Below, piece after piece: positions 11,296 through 19,864 of a stretch of 64,000 bases of DNA. The notes below the pieces were generated by a model that was not told where the DNA came from, made no database searches, and saw only the letters and a list, made by a program, of their open reading frames with translations. Each line of letters starts with the position of its first letter. The stretch's first letter is position 1. Made by a program: the position numbers and the translations under genes. This stretch comes from Breoghania sp. L-A4 (GTDB lineage Bacteria; Pseudomonadota; Alphaproteobacteria; Rhizobiales; Stappiaceae), in assembly GCF_003432385.1 (NCBI RefSeq), contig NZ_CP031841.1, positions 4,513,501 to 4,577,500 on the forward strand, given 5' to 3'.

Positions 11296-12897
11296 TCAGA
11301 CCGCGTTCGCGGTCTTGATATCGCCGTCGTCACCGCGCGCGCCGGTGGCGCCGCTTGCATTGCGCGCGGCCATCCACGTCTCCAGCGCCGCCGCCTCGGA
11401 TTCACTCAGCCGAAGCCCCAGCTTGGTGCGGCGCCACAGCACGTCCTCCGCCGTGCGCGCCCACTCATGGTCCATCAAATAGGCAACTTCACAGGCGCTC
11501 AAGTCCCCACCGAAAATCTCTCCAAGCCCCGCCGCGTCGGGCACATCGTTGAGCATGATGGAAACCCGCGTGCCATAGAGCCGCGCCAGCCGCTCGGCCG
11601 TCTGCACGCCGAGAAAGGGCCAGCGCGCGCGAAGCTCGGTGCACAGATCGTCAAACCCGAGCGTCGGGAAATCCCCTCCGGGCAGCGGCGCAGTGCGCGT
11701 CCAGGCCTGCTTGCGCGCGCCGATCACCGATGCAAGCTTGCCGACGACGGCCTCCGCGAGGCGCCGGTAGGTGGTGATCTTGCCGCCGAAAATATTGATC
11801 AGCGGAGCCCCGTCCCCGCGCTCAAGCTTGAGCACATAGTCGCGGGTGGCTTCCTGGGCCTTGGACGCGCCATCGTCGTAAAGCGGACGCACGCCCGAGA
11901 ACCGCCACACCACATCGCTCTCGCGCACCGGCGCCTTGAAATACTCGCTCGCCGCGGTGCACAGATAGGCGATCTCGTCGTGCGCGATCGCCGCATCGGC
12001 GGGATCTCCCTCGTACTCGCGGTCCGTGGTGCCGATGAGCGTGAAGTCGCCCTCATAGGGAATGGCGAAGATGATGCGCCCGTCCGCGTTCTGGAAGATG
12101 TAGCAGCGGTCGTGATCGAAGAGTTTCGGCACCACGATGTGGCTGCCCTGCACCAGCCGCACGTTGTGCGCCTCAACCTCGCCGAGCGGCGCGCGCAGAA
12201 CCTGATCGACCCATGGCCCGCTGGCGTTGACCAGGCTGCGCGCCAGCACAGTCTCACGCTCACCGCTCAACCCGTCCTCGATGGTGACATGCCACAGATC
12301 GCCGACGCGGGTGGCGGCGATGCATTTGGTGCGGGTGTGGATGACCGCGCCGCGGTCCGCCGCATCGCGGGCGTTGAGCACCACCAGCCGGGCGTCGTCG
12401 ACGAAACAGTCGGAATATTCGAACGCCGTGGAGAACGCATCGATCAACGGCGCGCCCGCGGGGTCGGTCTTCAGATCCACGGTGCGCGTCGCGGGCAGCA
12501 GCTTGCGGCCGCCCAGGTGATCGTAGAGAAACAGCCCCAGACGCAGCAGCCACGCCGGACGCAGGCCCTTGTGATGCGGCAGCAGGAAGCGCAGCGGGCG
12601 GATGATATGCGGCGCGTTGGCCCAGAGCACCTCGCGCTCCATCAGCGCCTCGCGCACCAGCCGGAACTCATAGTGCTCCAGATAGCGCAGGCCGCCGTGC
12701 ACGAGCTTCGTCGACCACGACGAGGTGCCCGAGGCGAGATCGTTCATTTCCGCGAGAAACACCGAATAGCCGCGCCCGGCCGCATCGCGGGCGATGCCGC
12801 AACCGTTCACCCCGCCTCCGACGACGAAAATGTCGTAGGTGCTCGCCACCCGGCTCCCCCCGCGTTGCCCGGAGCTCGTGGCCCCGTGTCTTTTCAT
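11296..12897 (-). CDS. glpD: Aerobic glycerol-3-phosphate dehydrogenase GlpD
   Basis: A membrane-associated FAD enzyme of about 533 residues that oxidises glycerol 3-phosphate to dihydroxyacetone phosphate and passes electrons to quinone. The dinucleotide motif YDIFVVGGGVNGCGIARDAAGR is near the N-terminus, followed by ASGTSSWSTKLVHGGLRYLE and, later, FGGKITTYRRLAE, all standard for GlpD. Two starts are possible: ATG at 12897, used here, or a GTG about 16 codons later, just before the FAD motif and preceded by a GGGGGAG stretch. It heads the glp transcript and is divergent from glpR. Confidence 0.93.
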   Translation of the reverse strand: MKRHGATSSGQRGGSRVASTYDIFVVGGGVNGCGIARDAAGRGYSVFLAEMNDLASGTSSWSTKLVHGGLRYLEHYEFRLVREALMEREVLWANAPHIIRPLRFLLPHHKGLRPAWLLRLGLFLYDHLGGRKLLPATRTVDLKTDPAGAPLIDAFSTAFEYSDCFVDDARLVVLNARDAADRGAVIHTRTKCIAATRVGDLWHVTIEDGLSGERETVLARSLVNASGPWVDQVLRAPLGEVEAHNVRLVQGSHIVVPKLFDHDRCYIFQNADGRIIFAIPYEGDFTLIGTTDREYEGDPADAAIAHDEIAYLCTAASEYFKAPVRESDVVWRFSGVRPLYDDGASKAQEATRDYVLKLERGDGAPLINIFGGKITTYRRLAEAVVGKLASVIGARKQAWTRTAPLPGGDFPTLGFDDLCTELRARWPFLGVQTAERLARLYGTRVSIMLNDVPDAAGLGEIFGGDLSACEVAYLMDHEWARTAEDVLWRRTKLGLRLSESEAAALETWMAARNASGATGARGDDGDIKTANAV

Positions 12898-12912
12898 CGT
12901 TACTTTTAACCT

Positions 12913-13110
12913 AAACGAAAACAAACGCGCGTCAATCGAGTTTTTACGAAACAAAACGAAAGCCACAAATGTCCGAAAATAGAGGCGGCGAGCATATCAG
13001 CATTGCGCAAACGGAAAGAAAGAATTCAATATTATGAAATAATTTCAATAGCTTATAGAAAATGAGCGGAATTCGCTGACAAACCGATGCGAAATGGATA
13101 GTTTCGTTTC
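12913..13110. promoter_or_regulatory. glpD-glpR divergent control region with repeated AACGAAA half-sites
   Basis: This AT-rich gap carries several copies of one short motif: AAACGAAAAC at 12913-12922, ACGAAAC at 12946-12952, AAACGAAAG at 12954-12962, and the inverted copy GTTTCGTTTC at 13101-13110. DeoR-family GlpR proteins bind direct or inverted TTTCGTTT-like repeats, so these are probable GlpR operators for both promoters. The motif copies are seen; binding is inferred. Confidence 0.55.
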
Positions 13111-13145
13111 CCAGACACCGTAGCGAGAACCGAAAGCCGCCGTTC

Positions 13146-13904
13146 ATGCCCATCGCCCGCAAGAATACGATTCTGGAGCTCGCGCGCCTGCACGGCCGCG
13201 TGATGGTGGAGGAACTCGCCGGACGGTTCGACGTCTCTCCGCAGACCATTCGCAAGGACCTCAACGAGCTGTGCGACAGCCGCCTGATGACCCGTGTGCA
13301 TGGCGGCGCCATGCTGACCTCGGCGATGGAGAACGTGGGCTATGACGCCCGCCAGGTGCTGGCGAGCCAGGAGAAAACGGCGATCGGCCGCCGCACGGCG
13401 CAACTGGTGCCGCCGTCCTCGTCGCTGTTCATCAACATCGGCACCACGACGGAGGCGGTGGCGCGCGCGCTGCTGCAGCATTCCGCGCTGATGGTCATCA
13501 CCAACAACATCAATGTCGCCAACATGATGCGCGCCTACCCGCCGATCGAGGTGGTGATCGCCGGCGGCGTGGTGCGTCATTCCGACGGCGGCATCGTCGG
13601 CGAGGCGGCGGTGGACTTCATCCGCCAGTTCAAGGTGGACTACGCGATCATCGGCACGTCGGCGATCGACGAGGACGGGGCGCTTTTGGATTTCGACTAT
13701 CGCGAGGTGAAGGTGGCCCAGGCCATCATGGAGAACGCGCGGCATGTGATCCTGGTGGCGGACGCGACCAAGTTCGAACGCACGGCACCCGTGCGCATCG
13801 GCCACCTGAGCCAGGTCGACACCTTTGTCACCGACCGCTGCGACCACCCCGCCATCCGCCGGATCTGCGCGGACAGCGAGGTGGAGATCATCGAAGCGAT
13901 GTAA
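13146..13904 (+). CDS. glpR: DeoR family repressor GlpR
   Basis: A 252-residue DeoR-type regulator: N-terminal helix-turn-helix (residues about 1-58, starting MPIARKNTILELARLHGRVM, with VSPQTIRKDLNELCD as recognition helix) and a C-terminal sugar-phosphate isomerase-like sensor domain (FINIGTTTEAVARALL, AGGVVRHSDGGIVGEAAVDF). GlpR represses glycerol genes and is released by glycerol 3-phosphate. Its divergent position to glpD and the repeated AACGAAA boxes between them support that role. Confidence 0.92.
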   Translation: MPIARKNTILELARLHGRVMVEELAGRFDVSPQTIRKDLNELCDSRLMTRVHGGAMLTSAMENVGYDARQVLASQEKTAIGRRTAQLVPPSSSLFINIGTTTEAVARALLQHSALMVITNNINVANMMRAYPPIEVVIAGGVVRHSDGGIVGEAAVDFIRQFKVDYAIIGTSAIDEDGALLDFDYREVKVAQAIMENARHVILVADATKFERTAPVRIGHLSQVDTFVTDRCDHPAIRRICADSEVEIIEAM

Positions 13905-13941
13905 GCCGTCGTTTCCTGGAGTGAATAGAGTGCTGAAATCA

Positions 13942-14051
13942 CCTCTCCCATGGGGAGAGGTCGGACCGCAGGTCCGGGTGAGGGGTTGAAATTCAGCGAT
14001 TTCCGGCGGGAATTGTTCCCCTCACCCTGACCCTCTCCCCATGGGAGAGGG
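13942..14051. repeat. Intergenic palindromic repeat element
   Basis: A compound inverted repeat between the convergent glpR and intradiol dioxygenase genes. It contains two internal palindromes, CCTCTCCCATGGGGAGAGG at 13942-13960 and a CCCTCTCCCC/ATGGGAGAGGG unit at 14031-14051. An outer pair GGGTGAGGGG (13977-13986) and CCCCTCACCC (14018-14027) surrounds the middle. This is the common small palindromic repeat of Rhizobiales genomes. It can also act as a bidirectional terminator here. Confidence 0.8.
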
Positions 14052-14066
14052 GACAGAACCGCTCCA

Positions 14067-14951
14067 CTAACCCTTCGCCGGCGCCAGCACGAAGTCGTGC
14101 TCCACGTCCCAGAAGTCGCCGGCGAACTCCAGTTCGCGGGCGCGCTCGGGATCCGAGGTGCGCTTGAATTCCGCCAGCAGGCTCTGCTTCACGCCGAAGA
14201 CCGCGTCGGAATTGATGTAGGGATCGTCGGGATCGAAGATGTGGGTGGTCAGCGTCTCGAAGCCGTCCGCCTTGATGATGTAGTGCAGATGCGCCGGACG
14301 ATACGGATGCCGGCCCAGCGCGCCGAGCAGCTTGCCCACCGTGCCGTCATCCGGAATCGGATAGAATTTCGGCTTCACCGCCTTGAACCAGTACGAGCCG
14401 TCCGCCCCCGTGCGGAAGACGCCGCGCAGATTGAAGTCGGGCTGGATGCCCTTCTGCTGAACGTCGTAGAAGCCTTCGTCATTGGCCTGCCAGACGTCGA
14501 TGACCGCGCCCTCGATGGGCTTTCCGTCCGTATCCAGAATCCGGCCGTGCACCACCATGTTCTCGCCCTTGGCATCGAGGCAGATGTTGGCGCCCATCTC
14601 GCGGACCGGCGCGTCCGCCACATGAAACGGCCCCAGCACGGTGCTCTCCGAGGCGCCCGAGGGCTTGCGGTTGTTGATGGCGTCGACCAGCATGGAGACG
14701 CCGAGCACGTCGGACAGCAGGATGAACTCCTGGCGCCAGTCGTTGCACAGATGGCCGGTCTTGGTGAGGAACTGGATCGCCTCGAACCATTCCGCTTCCG
14801 TCGGCTCGATTTCCTTCACCGCCTCGTGCAGCTTGCGGGTGATGACCTCCATCACCTCGCGCAGGCGCTCGTCCTTGGCATTCGCATTGCGGCCGGTGAC
14901 CACAGCCACCGAATCCTCTTCCGTGAAATAGCCGCGTTCATGCGCATCCAT
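14067..14951 (-). CDS. Intradiol ring-cleavage dioxygenase (hydroxyquinol 1,2-dioxygenase-like)
   Basis: A 294-residue non-haem Fe(III) dioxygenase of the catechol/hydroxyquinol 1,2-dioxygenase family. It has the N-terminal dimerisation domain (residues about 25-100) and the catalytic domain. The four iron ligands are visible as Tyr162 (DEGFYDVQ), Tyr197 (KFYPIP), His221 and His223 (RPAHLHY). The hydroxyquinol subtype is suggested by LGPFHV.DAP, NDEGFYDVQQ and the neighbouring hydroxylase. It would open 1,2,4-trihydroxybenzene to maleylacetate. It lies four bases downstream of the FAD monooxygenase gene. No maleylacetate reductase is in the window. Confidence 0.9.
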   Translation of the reverse strand: MDAHERGYFTEEDSVAVVTGRNANAKDERLREVMEVITRKLHEAVKEIEPTEAEWFEAIQFLTKTGHLCNDWRQEFILLSDVLGVSMLVDAINNRKPSGASESTVLGPFHVADAPVREMGANICLDAKGENMVVHGRILDTDGKPIEGAVIDVWQANDEGFYDVQQKGIQPDFNLRGVFRTGADGSYWFKAVKPKFYPIPDDGTVGKLLGALGRHPYRPAHLHYIIKADGFETLTTHIFDPDDPYINSDAVFGVKQSLLAEFKRTSDPERARELEFAGDFWDVEHDFVLAPAKG

Positions 14952-14954
14952 ACT

Positions 14955-16715
14955 CTACTCCCCCCTGTCCAGAATCTGTCTCAGCACGCGGCGCAGCTCG
15001 GCCGCGGGATCATCGGCCACCGAATCTCGCCGCCAGCATACGTGATGATCGGGGCGCACCAGCACAACGCCGCTGTCGCGCACCTCGCGCGCGGCCGCCC
15101 AGTCGCCGGTCAGATCCTGCCATTCCTGGCGCGGACCGATCACATGCGCGGCGATCTCAAGCCCCAGTTCCGCGCCGACCTCCTGTGCCGCCACGACCCA
15201 GGGCTCACCGCCGATTCCGGTGAGCACCGTGAAGCGGCCCTTGCCGGCAAGATCCAACGAGGAGGCCTTGCCGTGCCGGTCGCTGTCGAGCCAGACGTGC
15301 GGCAGCCGCGCGCCGGGCCATGTGGTGGGCTGATAATGCAGCTCCGCGTCCCGCTCGAACGCCGGTTCCGGCTGGCCGTCGGTAACCACGGCACCCGAGG
15401 CGTAGCGCTGGTTCATCTCCACACCGTGCGCGTCGAACTCGTAGACCTTCGCCGCGATCGCCTTGCGAATGGCGGCGCGCTGCTCCTCCGCCTCCGGCGT
15501 GTCGTCGCAACGGGCATCCATGTTGGCCTGCATCTTCACCGGATCGACGGAGTCCAGAAGCCCGAGCGCCTGGAAGATCGGACCGAACTCCTCGATCGAC
15601 TTGTTGGCGCGGGTGACGACCTGTTTGGCAACGGGGGCGCGCTCGAGACTGTAGCTGTCGAGCAGCGCCGGCCCAGCCTGACCCTTGATCACCATTGCCA
15701 GTTTCCACGCCAGATTGAAGGCATCCTGGATCGAGGTGTTGGAGCCGAGCCCGTTGGACGGCGGATGCCGGTGGGTGGCGTCGCCCATGCAGAAGACGCG
15801 GCCGTTCTGCATGTGCGTGGCGTACATGTTGTTGACGGTCCAGACCGAGGCCGAGAGAAGCTCGATCTCGAGCTCCGGATCGCCGACGAGATCGCGCGCC
15901 ACCCTGGTGGCGAATTCCGCGTCCACCTCCGGCGCGGGCTCGTTGATGTCATAGCCCCAGACGATCAGCCATTCGTTCCAGGGGCGCACCATGCGCACCA
16001 GCCCCATGCCGATGCCGCCCACATCCGCACCGGGTTGCAGCACCCAGTAGAGCACCGAGGGGCGGTGGGCGACGTATCTGGAGAGATCGGCGCGGAACAG
16101 GATGTTCATCGAACCCGCGACGCCCATCTGACCCTCGAACGGCAGGCCCGCGTCCTCCGCGACCTTGGAATTGCCGCCGTCCGCGCCGATCAGATAGCGC
16201 GATCGAATCGTGAATTCCTTGCCCGTCAGCCGGTCCAGGCACGTCGATGTGACGCCGTCGGAATCCTGCGTGTGAGACAGGTACTGCGTCGACATGCGCG
16301 CCTGGGTGCCGCGCGAACACGCGGTCTTGTAGAGGATCGGCTCCATGAAGGTTTGCGGCAGATCGATCATGTGTGAGGGCGAGGCAAGCTGGTGTTCGGC
16401 GCGCTTGAGCGGATGCTTGCCCCAGCTCTTCATGCGGCCGATCTCCTCGCCCGCCAGCGAGGTGCAGAAAACGTTCTCGCCCATCAGGTCCTGATGCGTG
16501 CCGTGCAGATAGGCCTCCGCCTCCACCTCCGGGCCGAGATCGCGCAGCACCTCCAGCGCGCGCTGGTTGGTGATGTGGGCGCGCGGCGTGTTCGCCAGCC
16601 AGCGGTAACGGTTGATCATCATGGTGTCGACGCCGGCGCTCGACAGCAGCGCGGCGGCGGCCGAGCCCGCGGGGCCCGTGCCGATGATGAGAATATCGGT
16701 TTCAATATCGGCCAT
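14955..16715 (-). CDS. FAD-dependent aromatic hydroxylase (phenol 2-monooxygenase / TfdB-like)
   Basis: A 586-residue class A flavoprotein monooxygenase. Motifs in order are the GxGxxG loop (ILIIGTGPAGSAAAALL, residues about 8-24), the DG motif (YLIGADGGNSKVAEDAGL) and the GD motif (CMGDATHRHPPSNGLGSNTS), followed by a C-terminal thioredoxin-like domain of the phenol hydroxylase group. It hydroxylates a phenolic ring ortho to OH using NAD(P)H and O2. Start at MADIETDILI (16715); the upstream 34 codons look non-coding. With the adjacent dioxygenase it could convert resorcinol or a related phenol via hydroxyquinol. Confidence 0.88.
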   Translation of the reverse strand: MADIETDILIIGTGPAGSAAAALLSSAGVDTMMINRYRWLANTPRAHITNQRALEVLRDLGPEVEAEAYLHGTHQDLMGENVFCTSLAGEEIGRMKSWGKHPLKRAEHQLASPSHMIDLPQTFMEPILYKTACSRGTQARMSTQYLSHTQDSDGVTSTCLDRLTGKEFTIRSRYLIGADGGNSKVAEDAGLPFEGQMGVAGSMNILFRADLSRYVAHRPSVLYWVLQPGADVGGIGMGLVRMVRPWNEWLIVWGYDINEPAPEVDAEFATRVARDLVGDPELEIELLSASVWTVNNMYATHMQNGRVFCMGDATHRHPPSNGLGSNTSIQDAFNLAWKLAMVIKGQAGPALLDSYSLERAPVAKQVVTRANKSIEEFGPIFQALGLLDSVDPVKMQANMDARCDDTPEAEEQRAAIRKAIAAKVYEFDAHGVEMNQRYASGAVVTDGQPEPAFERDAELHYQPTTWPGARLPHVWLDSDRHGKASSLDLAGKGRFTVLTGIGGEPWVVAAQEVGAELGLEIAAHVIGPRQEWQDLTGDWAAAREVRDSGVVLVRPDHHVCWRRDSVADDPAAELRRVLRQILDRGE

Positions 16716-16996
16716 GCGGCTCTCCCCTTCCTCGCCGTGACCGACACAACCCCCGCGCCAGGCGCCCACGGCATGGCCCGCCGCAAACGGCAGCGGCGCC
16801 GGTTCCGGCATTGCCATGCTGAAACAGTGTTGCGGTCAGACGGTCATTTCCCCCATTCGCGGCATTCCGCGTGCCGCGGCTCTTTGCGGCCGACAGGCGA
16901 CGATAGCAGCGCAGCCGCCCGCGTCGATAGTCCCCACGCGACGCACCGAGAAAAATTGCAGGGAAAAGCGGCCGTTTCCCGCGCCGCGGCATCCGC

Positions 16997-17398
16997 TCAA
17001 CGCGCCGACACGATCGCCAGATAGAGCAGGATGAACAGCGGAGGCACACCGAGATAGGCGTCGCCGAACAGGAACAGCTTCAGGAAGAAGTACAGGAACG
17101 CCGCGTAGAGCGACACCGCGAAGGGCAGCAGGAAGGCGGGCGTCAGCGGCGCGGTCAGCGCCAGCAGCGGATCCGTCACCTTCTTCAGCACGACGAAGAA
17201 GGTGATGTCGCGGTCGGCGCCGACGACCAGTTCCAGGATGCCGCGGGAAAACAGGAACGCCGCCAGAGCAGTGAGCGCGTAGGTTCCGCCGAGATAGACG
17301 GCGACATTGGCCGGCGCGCCGCCGAGCAGGAAGGTGCCGAAGGCCAGCAGATAGGTCGCGGCCAGGATGAGAAGGCCGTTGAGGGCGGAAGCCTGCAT
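16997..17398 (-). CDS. Small integral membrane protein, unknown function
   Basis: A 133-residue protein, nearly all hydrophobic, with about three or four membrane segments (LNGLLILAATYLLAFGTFLL, YALTALAAFLFSRGILELVV, FLLPFAVSLYAAFLYFFLKL, PPLFILLYLAIVSAR). It lies downstream of the sodium/solute symporter on the same strand, behind a strong hairpin. I do not recognise the family with certainty. Context suggests an accessory membrane protein co-occurring with the symporter. The start is the first ATG after the hairpin; the open frame upstream crosses the terminator and is discounted. Confidence 0.7.
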   Translation of the reverse strand: MQASALNGLLILAATYLLAFGTFLLGGAPANVAVYLGGTYALTALAAFLFSRGILELVVGADRDITFFVVLKKVTDPLLALTAPLTPAFLLPFAVSLYAAFLYFFLKLFLFGDAYLGVPPLFILLYLAIVSAR

Positions 17399-17420
17399 GT
17401 GATGTCCGATGTTGAAATGA

Positions 17421-17446
17421 AAACGCAGGGCCCGGAGGCCCTGCGT
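17421..17446 (-). terminator. Rho-independent terminator after the symporter gene
   Basis: A perfect 10-bp stem (ACGCAGGGCC at 17423-17432, GGCCCTGCGT at 17437-17446) with a CGGA tetraloop lies 20 bases after the symporter stop. On the minus strand it is followed by TTTCATTTC. It separates the symporter transcript from the small membrane protein gene. Confidence 0.7.
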
Positions 17447-17465
17447 TGTATCACGATCCGCTTCG

Positions 17466-19316
17466 TCAGTGCGTCTGAACCATGATGTTGCCGCCACTGG
17501 GCAGGCGCAGACGATCGACGAAGTTCTGCATCTCCTGGCTCGGCTCCGGTGTGACCAGCGACACCACATAGGTGACGATGAAGGCCACCGGCACGCCGAA
17601 GACGCCCGAGGAGATCGCCGCGACGCCGAACCACGAGATCTCGTCGCCGGAGCCCTTGACGAAGTCGAAGCCGTAGACGTTGCCGATCAGGTAGTACATC
17701 GTCGTGACGAAGCCGGCCGCCATGCCGAGGATGCCTCCCATGTTGGTCGTCCGTTTCCACCACACGCCCATCACCAGCGGCGCGAACAGGCCTGCCGCGG
17801 CGATCGAGAAGGCCCAGGCCACCATCGACAGGATGTCCGACGGCTTGGTCTGCGCGAGGAAGGCGGCGGCGAGCGCCACGACCACGAGCAGGATCTTCGC
17901 CACCGTCAACCGGCGTCTGGAGTCGGCCTTGGGATCGATCATCTTGTAGTAGACGTCGTGCGACAGCGCGTTGGCGATGGCGAGCAGCAGCCCGTCCGCC
18001 GTTGACAGCGCCGCGGCGAAGCCGCCCGCCCCGACCAGACCGACGACCCAGATCGGCATGCCGGCGATCGACGGCGTCGACAGCACGATCATGTCGTTGT
18101 TGAGGCGCAGTTCCGTGTAGGGGAAGCCGCCGACGAGGCCCTTGGCCTCACAGGCGGCCTGGATGGCCGCGACCGTTTCCGCCTTGACGCCGCAGATCGT
18201 CACCAGCTGGTGCCCCTCGATCGAGCCCCACTGCAGCATCCACCGCGGGATCGCACTAAACGCCAGTTGCAGACCTTCCGCGTTGGCGAACAGACCCATC
18301 AGGTTGAACTTCGAGAACGCGGCGTAGGCGGGCGCGGTGAAGTACAGCAGGAAGATGAAGAACAGCGACCAGCCGACCGACTTGCGCGCCTCACGCACCG
18401 TGGGGGTGGTGAAGAAACGCATCAGGATGTGCGGCAGCGACGCGGTGCCGACCATCAGGCAGAAAATCAGGAAGAAGTAGTCCATCGGGCTGTAGGTCTG
18501 GAACGGCGCCACGTGGCTCTTCGCCACGTTCAGCAACTGCTCGTATTCGGCGATCTGGGCCAGGGCCCCGCCGTATGTCAGTTGCGGAATCGGGATGCCG
18601 AACTGAACCGTCGACATCCAGACCGCGGGCAGGAGATAGGCCACGATCAGGACGATGTACTGGGCCACCTGGGTCCAGGTCACCGCCTTCATGCCGCCCA
18701 GCATCGAGCACACAAGAATGCCCGCCAGTCCCGCGAAGACCGCATACTCGAAATCGATCCGCAGAAACTGCGAGGCGATGATTCCCGAGGCGTAGACCTG
18801 CGCGGTGATGTAGGTGAAGGAGCAGCAGAACAGCACGACGATGCCGACCAGCCGCGCGCCGTTGCCGCCGTAGCGGGTGCCCAGGAAGTCGGGCACCGTG
18901 TAGGCGCCGAACTTGCGCAGGTAGGGCGCCAGCAGCACGGCCACCAGCACATAGCCGCCGGTCCAGCCGAGCACGAAGGCCAGACCGTCGTAGCCGAGCA
19001 CGAACAGCGTGCCGGCCATGCCGACGAAGCTCGCTCCCGACATCCAGTCGGCGCCCGTCGCCATTCCGTTGTAGATCGCGGGCACGGCGCGCCCGGCGAC
19101 GTAATATTCCGACACCTGAGCGGTGCGCGACATGATACCGATGAAGGCATAGATGCCGATCGTCATGGCCATATAGAACCACAGGATGAACCGATCCGGC
19201 ACGCCGAGCGTCGCCAGAATCGCCATCAAGGCGACGAAGCCCAGGAAGCCGCCGACGTAGATACCGTAGATCTTGCCGAGGTTGTCGGTAAAATCACCCT
19301 TCATAGTCAGTGCCAT
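17466..19316 (-). CDS. Sodium:solute symporter, large subunit (VC2705/ActP-like)
   Basis: A 616-residue protein with about 13-14 membrane segments, belonging to the sodium/solute symporter family close to acetate permease ActP. Recognisable segments include YYVAGRAVPAIYNGMATGADWMSGASFVGM, TVPDFLGTRYGG, SLPHILMRFFTTPTVREAR and GGFAAALSTADGLLLAIANALSHD. It imports a small carboxylate, perhaps acetate or lactate, with Na+. Twelve bases upstream lies a DUF4212 small subunit, a pairing characteristic of the VC2705 subfamily. Divergently placed is the exonuclease-CBS-DUF294 gene that often accompanies this transporter type. Confidence 0.9.
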   Translation of the reverse strand: MALTMKGDFTDNLGKIYGIYVGGFLGFVALMAILATLGVPDRFILWFYMAMTIGIYAFIGIMSRTAQVSEYYVAGRAVPAIYNGMATGADWMSGASFVGMAGTLFVLGYDGLAFVLGWTGGYVLVAVLLAPYLRKFGAYTVPDFLGTRYGGNGARLVGIVVLFCCSFTYITAQVYASGIIASQFLRIDFEYAVFAGLAGILVCSMLGGMKAVTWTQVAQYIVLIVAYLLPAVWMSTVQFGIPIPQLTYGGALAQIAEYEQLLNVAKSHVAPFQTYSPMDYFFLIFCLMVGTASLPHILMRFFTTPTVREARKSVGWSLFFIFLLYFTAPAYAAFSKFNLMGLFANAEGLQLAFSAIPRWMLQWGSIEGHQLVTICGVKAETVAAIQAACEAKGLVGGFPYTELRLNNDMIVLSTPSIAGMPIWVVGLVGAGGFAAALSTADGLLLAIANALSHDVYYKMIDPKADSRRRLTVAKILLVVVALAAAFLAQTKPSDILSMVAWAFSIAAAGLFAPLVMGVWWKRTTNMGGILGMAAGFVTTMYYLIGNVYGFDFVKGSGDEISWFGVAAISSGVFGVPVAFIVTYVVSLVTPEPSQEMQNFVDRLRLPSGGNIMVQTH

Positions 19317-19328
19317 AGCTATTCCCCC

Positions 19329-19595
19329 TCAATCCTCAGCCACGCCGAATTCCTCGTCTATGGCATTCTGGCGATGCGCGAACCAGAAGATCAGAATGAC
19401 GAAGATGATGAGCGATCCCTGCGCGGCCATGTAGAAACCGAGCGGAAAGCCGGCGATGACAATGGTGTTCAGCGCCGTGACGAACATGTGGATGAAGAAG
19501 CTGAAGAAGGCCCAGATCGCGAGCGTCACCCACATCAGGTTTCGCGTCTTCGTCCAATGAGCCAGCCCGATCTCCGTTGATACTTTGTCTGTCAA
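19329..19595 (-). CDS. DUF4212 small subunit of the sodium/solute symporter
   Basis: An 88-residue protein with two membrane segments (LMWVTLAIWAFFSFFIHMFV and FPLGFYMAAQGSLIIFVILI) and the HWTKTRN N-terminal and FWFAHRQNAIDEEFG C-terminal signatures of DUF4212. Start choice: an ATG at 19613 exists, but a GGAGGA ribosome site lies inside those first codons and sits six bases before a TTG at 19595, which restores the normal family length. It is the first gene of the symporter operon. Confidence 0.88.
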   Translation of the reverse strand: MTDKVSTEIGLAHWTKTRNLMWVTLAIWAFFSFFIHMFVTALNTIVIAGFPLGFYMAAQGSLIIFVILIFWFAHRQNAIDEEFGVAED

Positions 19596-19864
19596 TGTCG
19601 ATCCTCCCAACATCAATTCGCAGGAGGCGGACCCGCGTTCAGCAAGTCGTCCCCCCGGTCCCCCGAGCGTACAACACAGCCAGGTCTCCGAACGCCTATT
19701 CTTCGACGTGCCTTTCCCGTCATCTCGCAACTGCGAGATGATACAATACTACGACGGACGGATACTTGCGCAGCAAGAATATTCTGTCAAATGTAGGTAA
19801 GGGAAGCTATCAAAAAGACTCATTACTTTGCCGGGCCCGCGCCCGGCGGAAGGGAGTGGCATTG

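Noticed and set aside
14097..16376. Open frame of 759 codons on the plus strand
   Set aside because: Shadow of the intradiol dioxygenase and FAD hydroxylase genes, whose catalytic residues are intact on the other strand.
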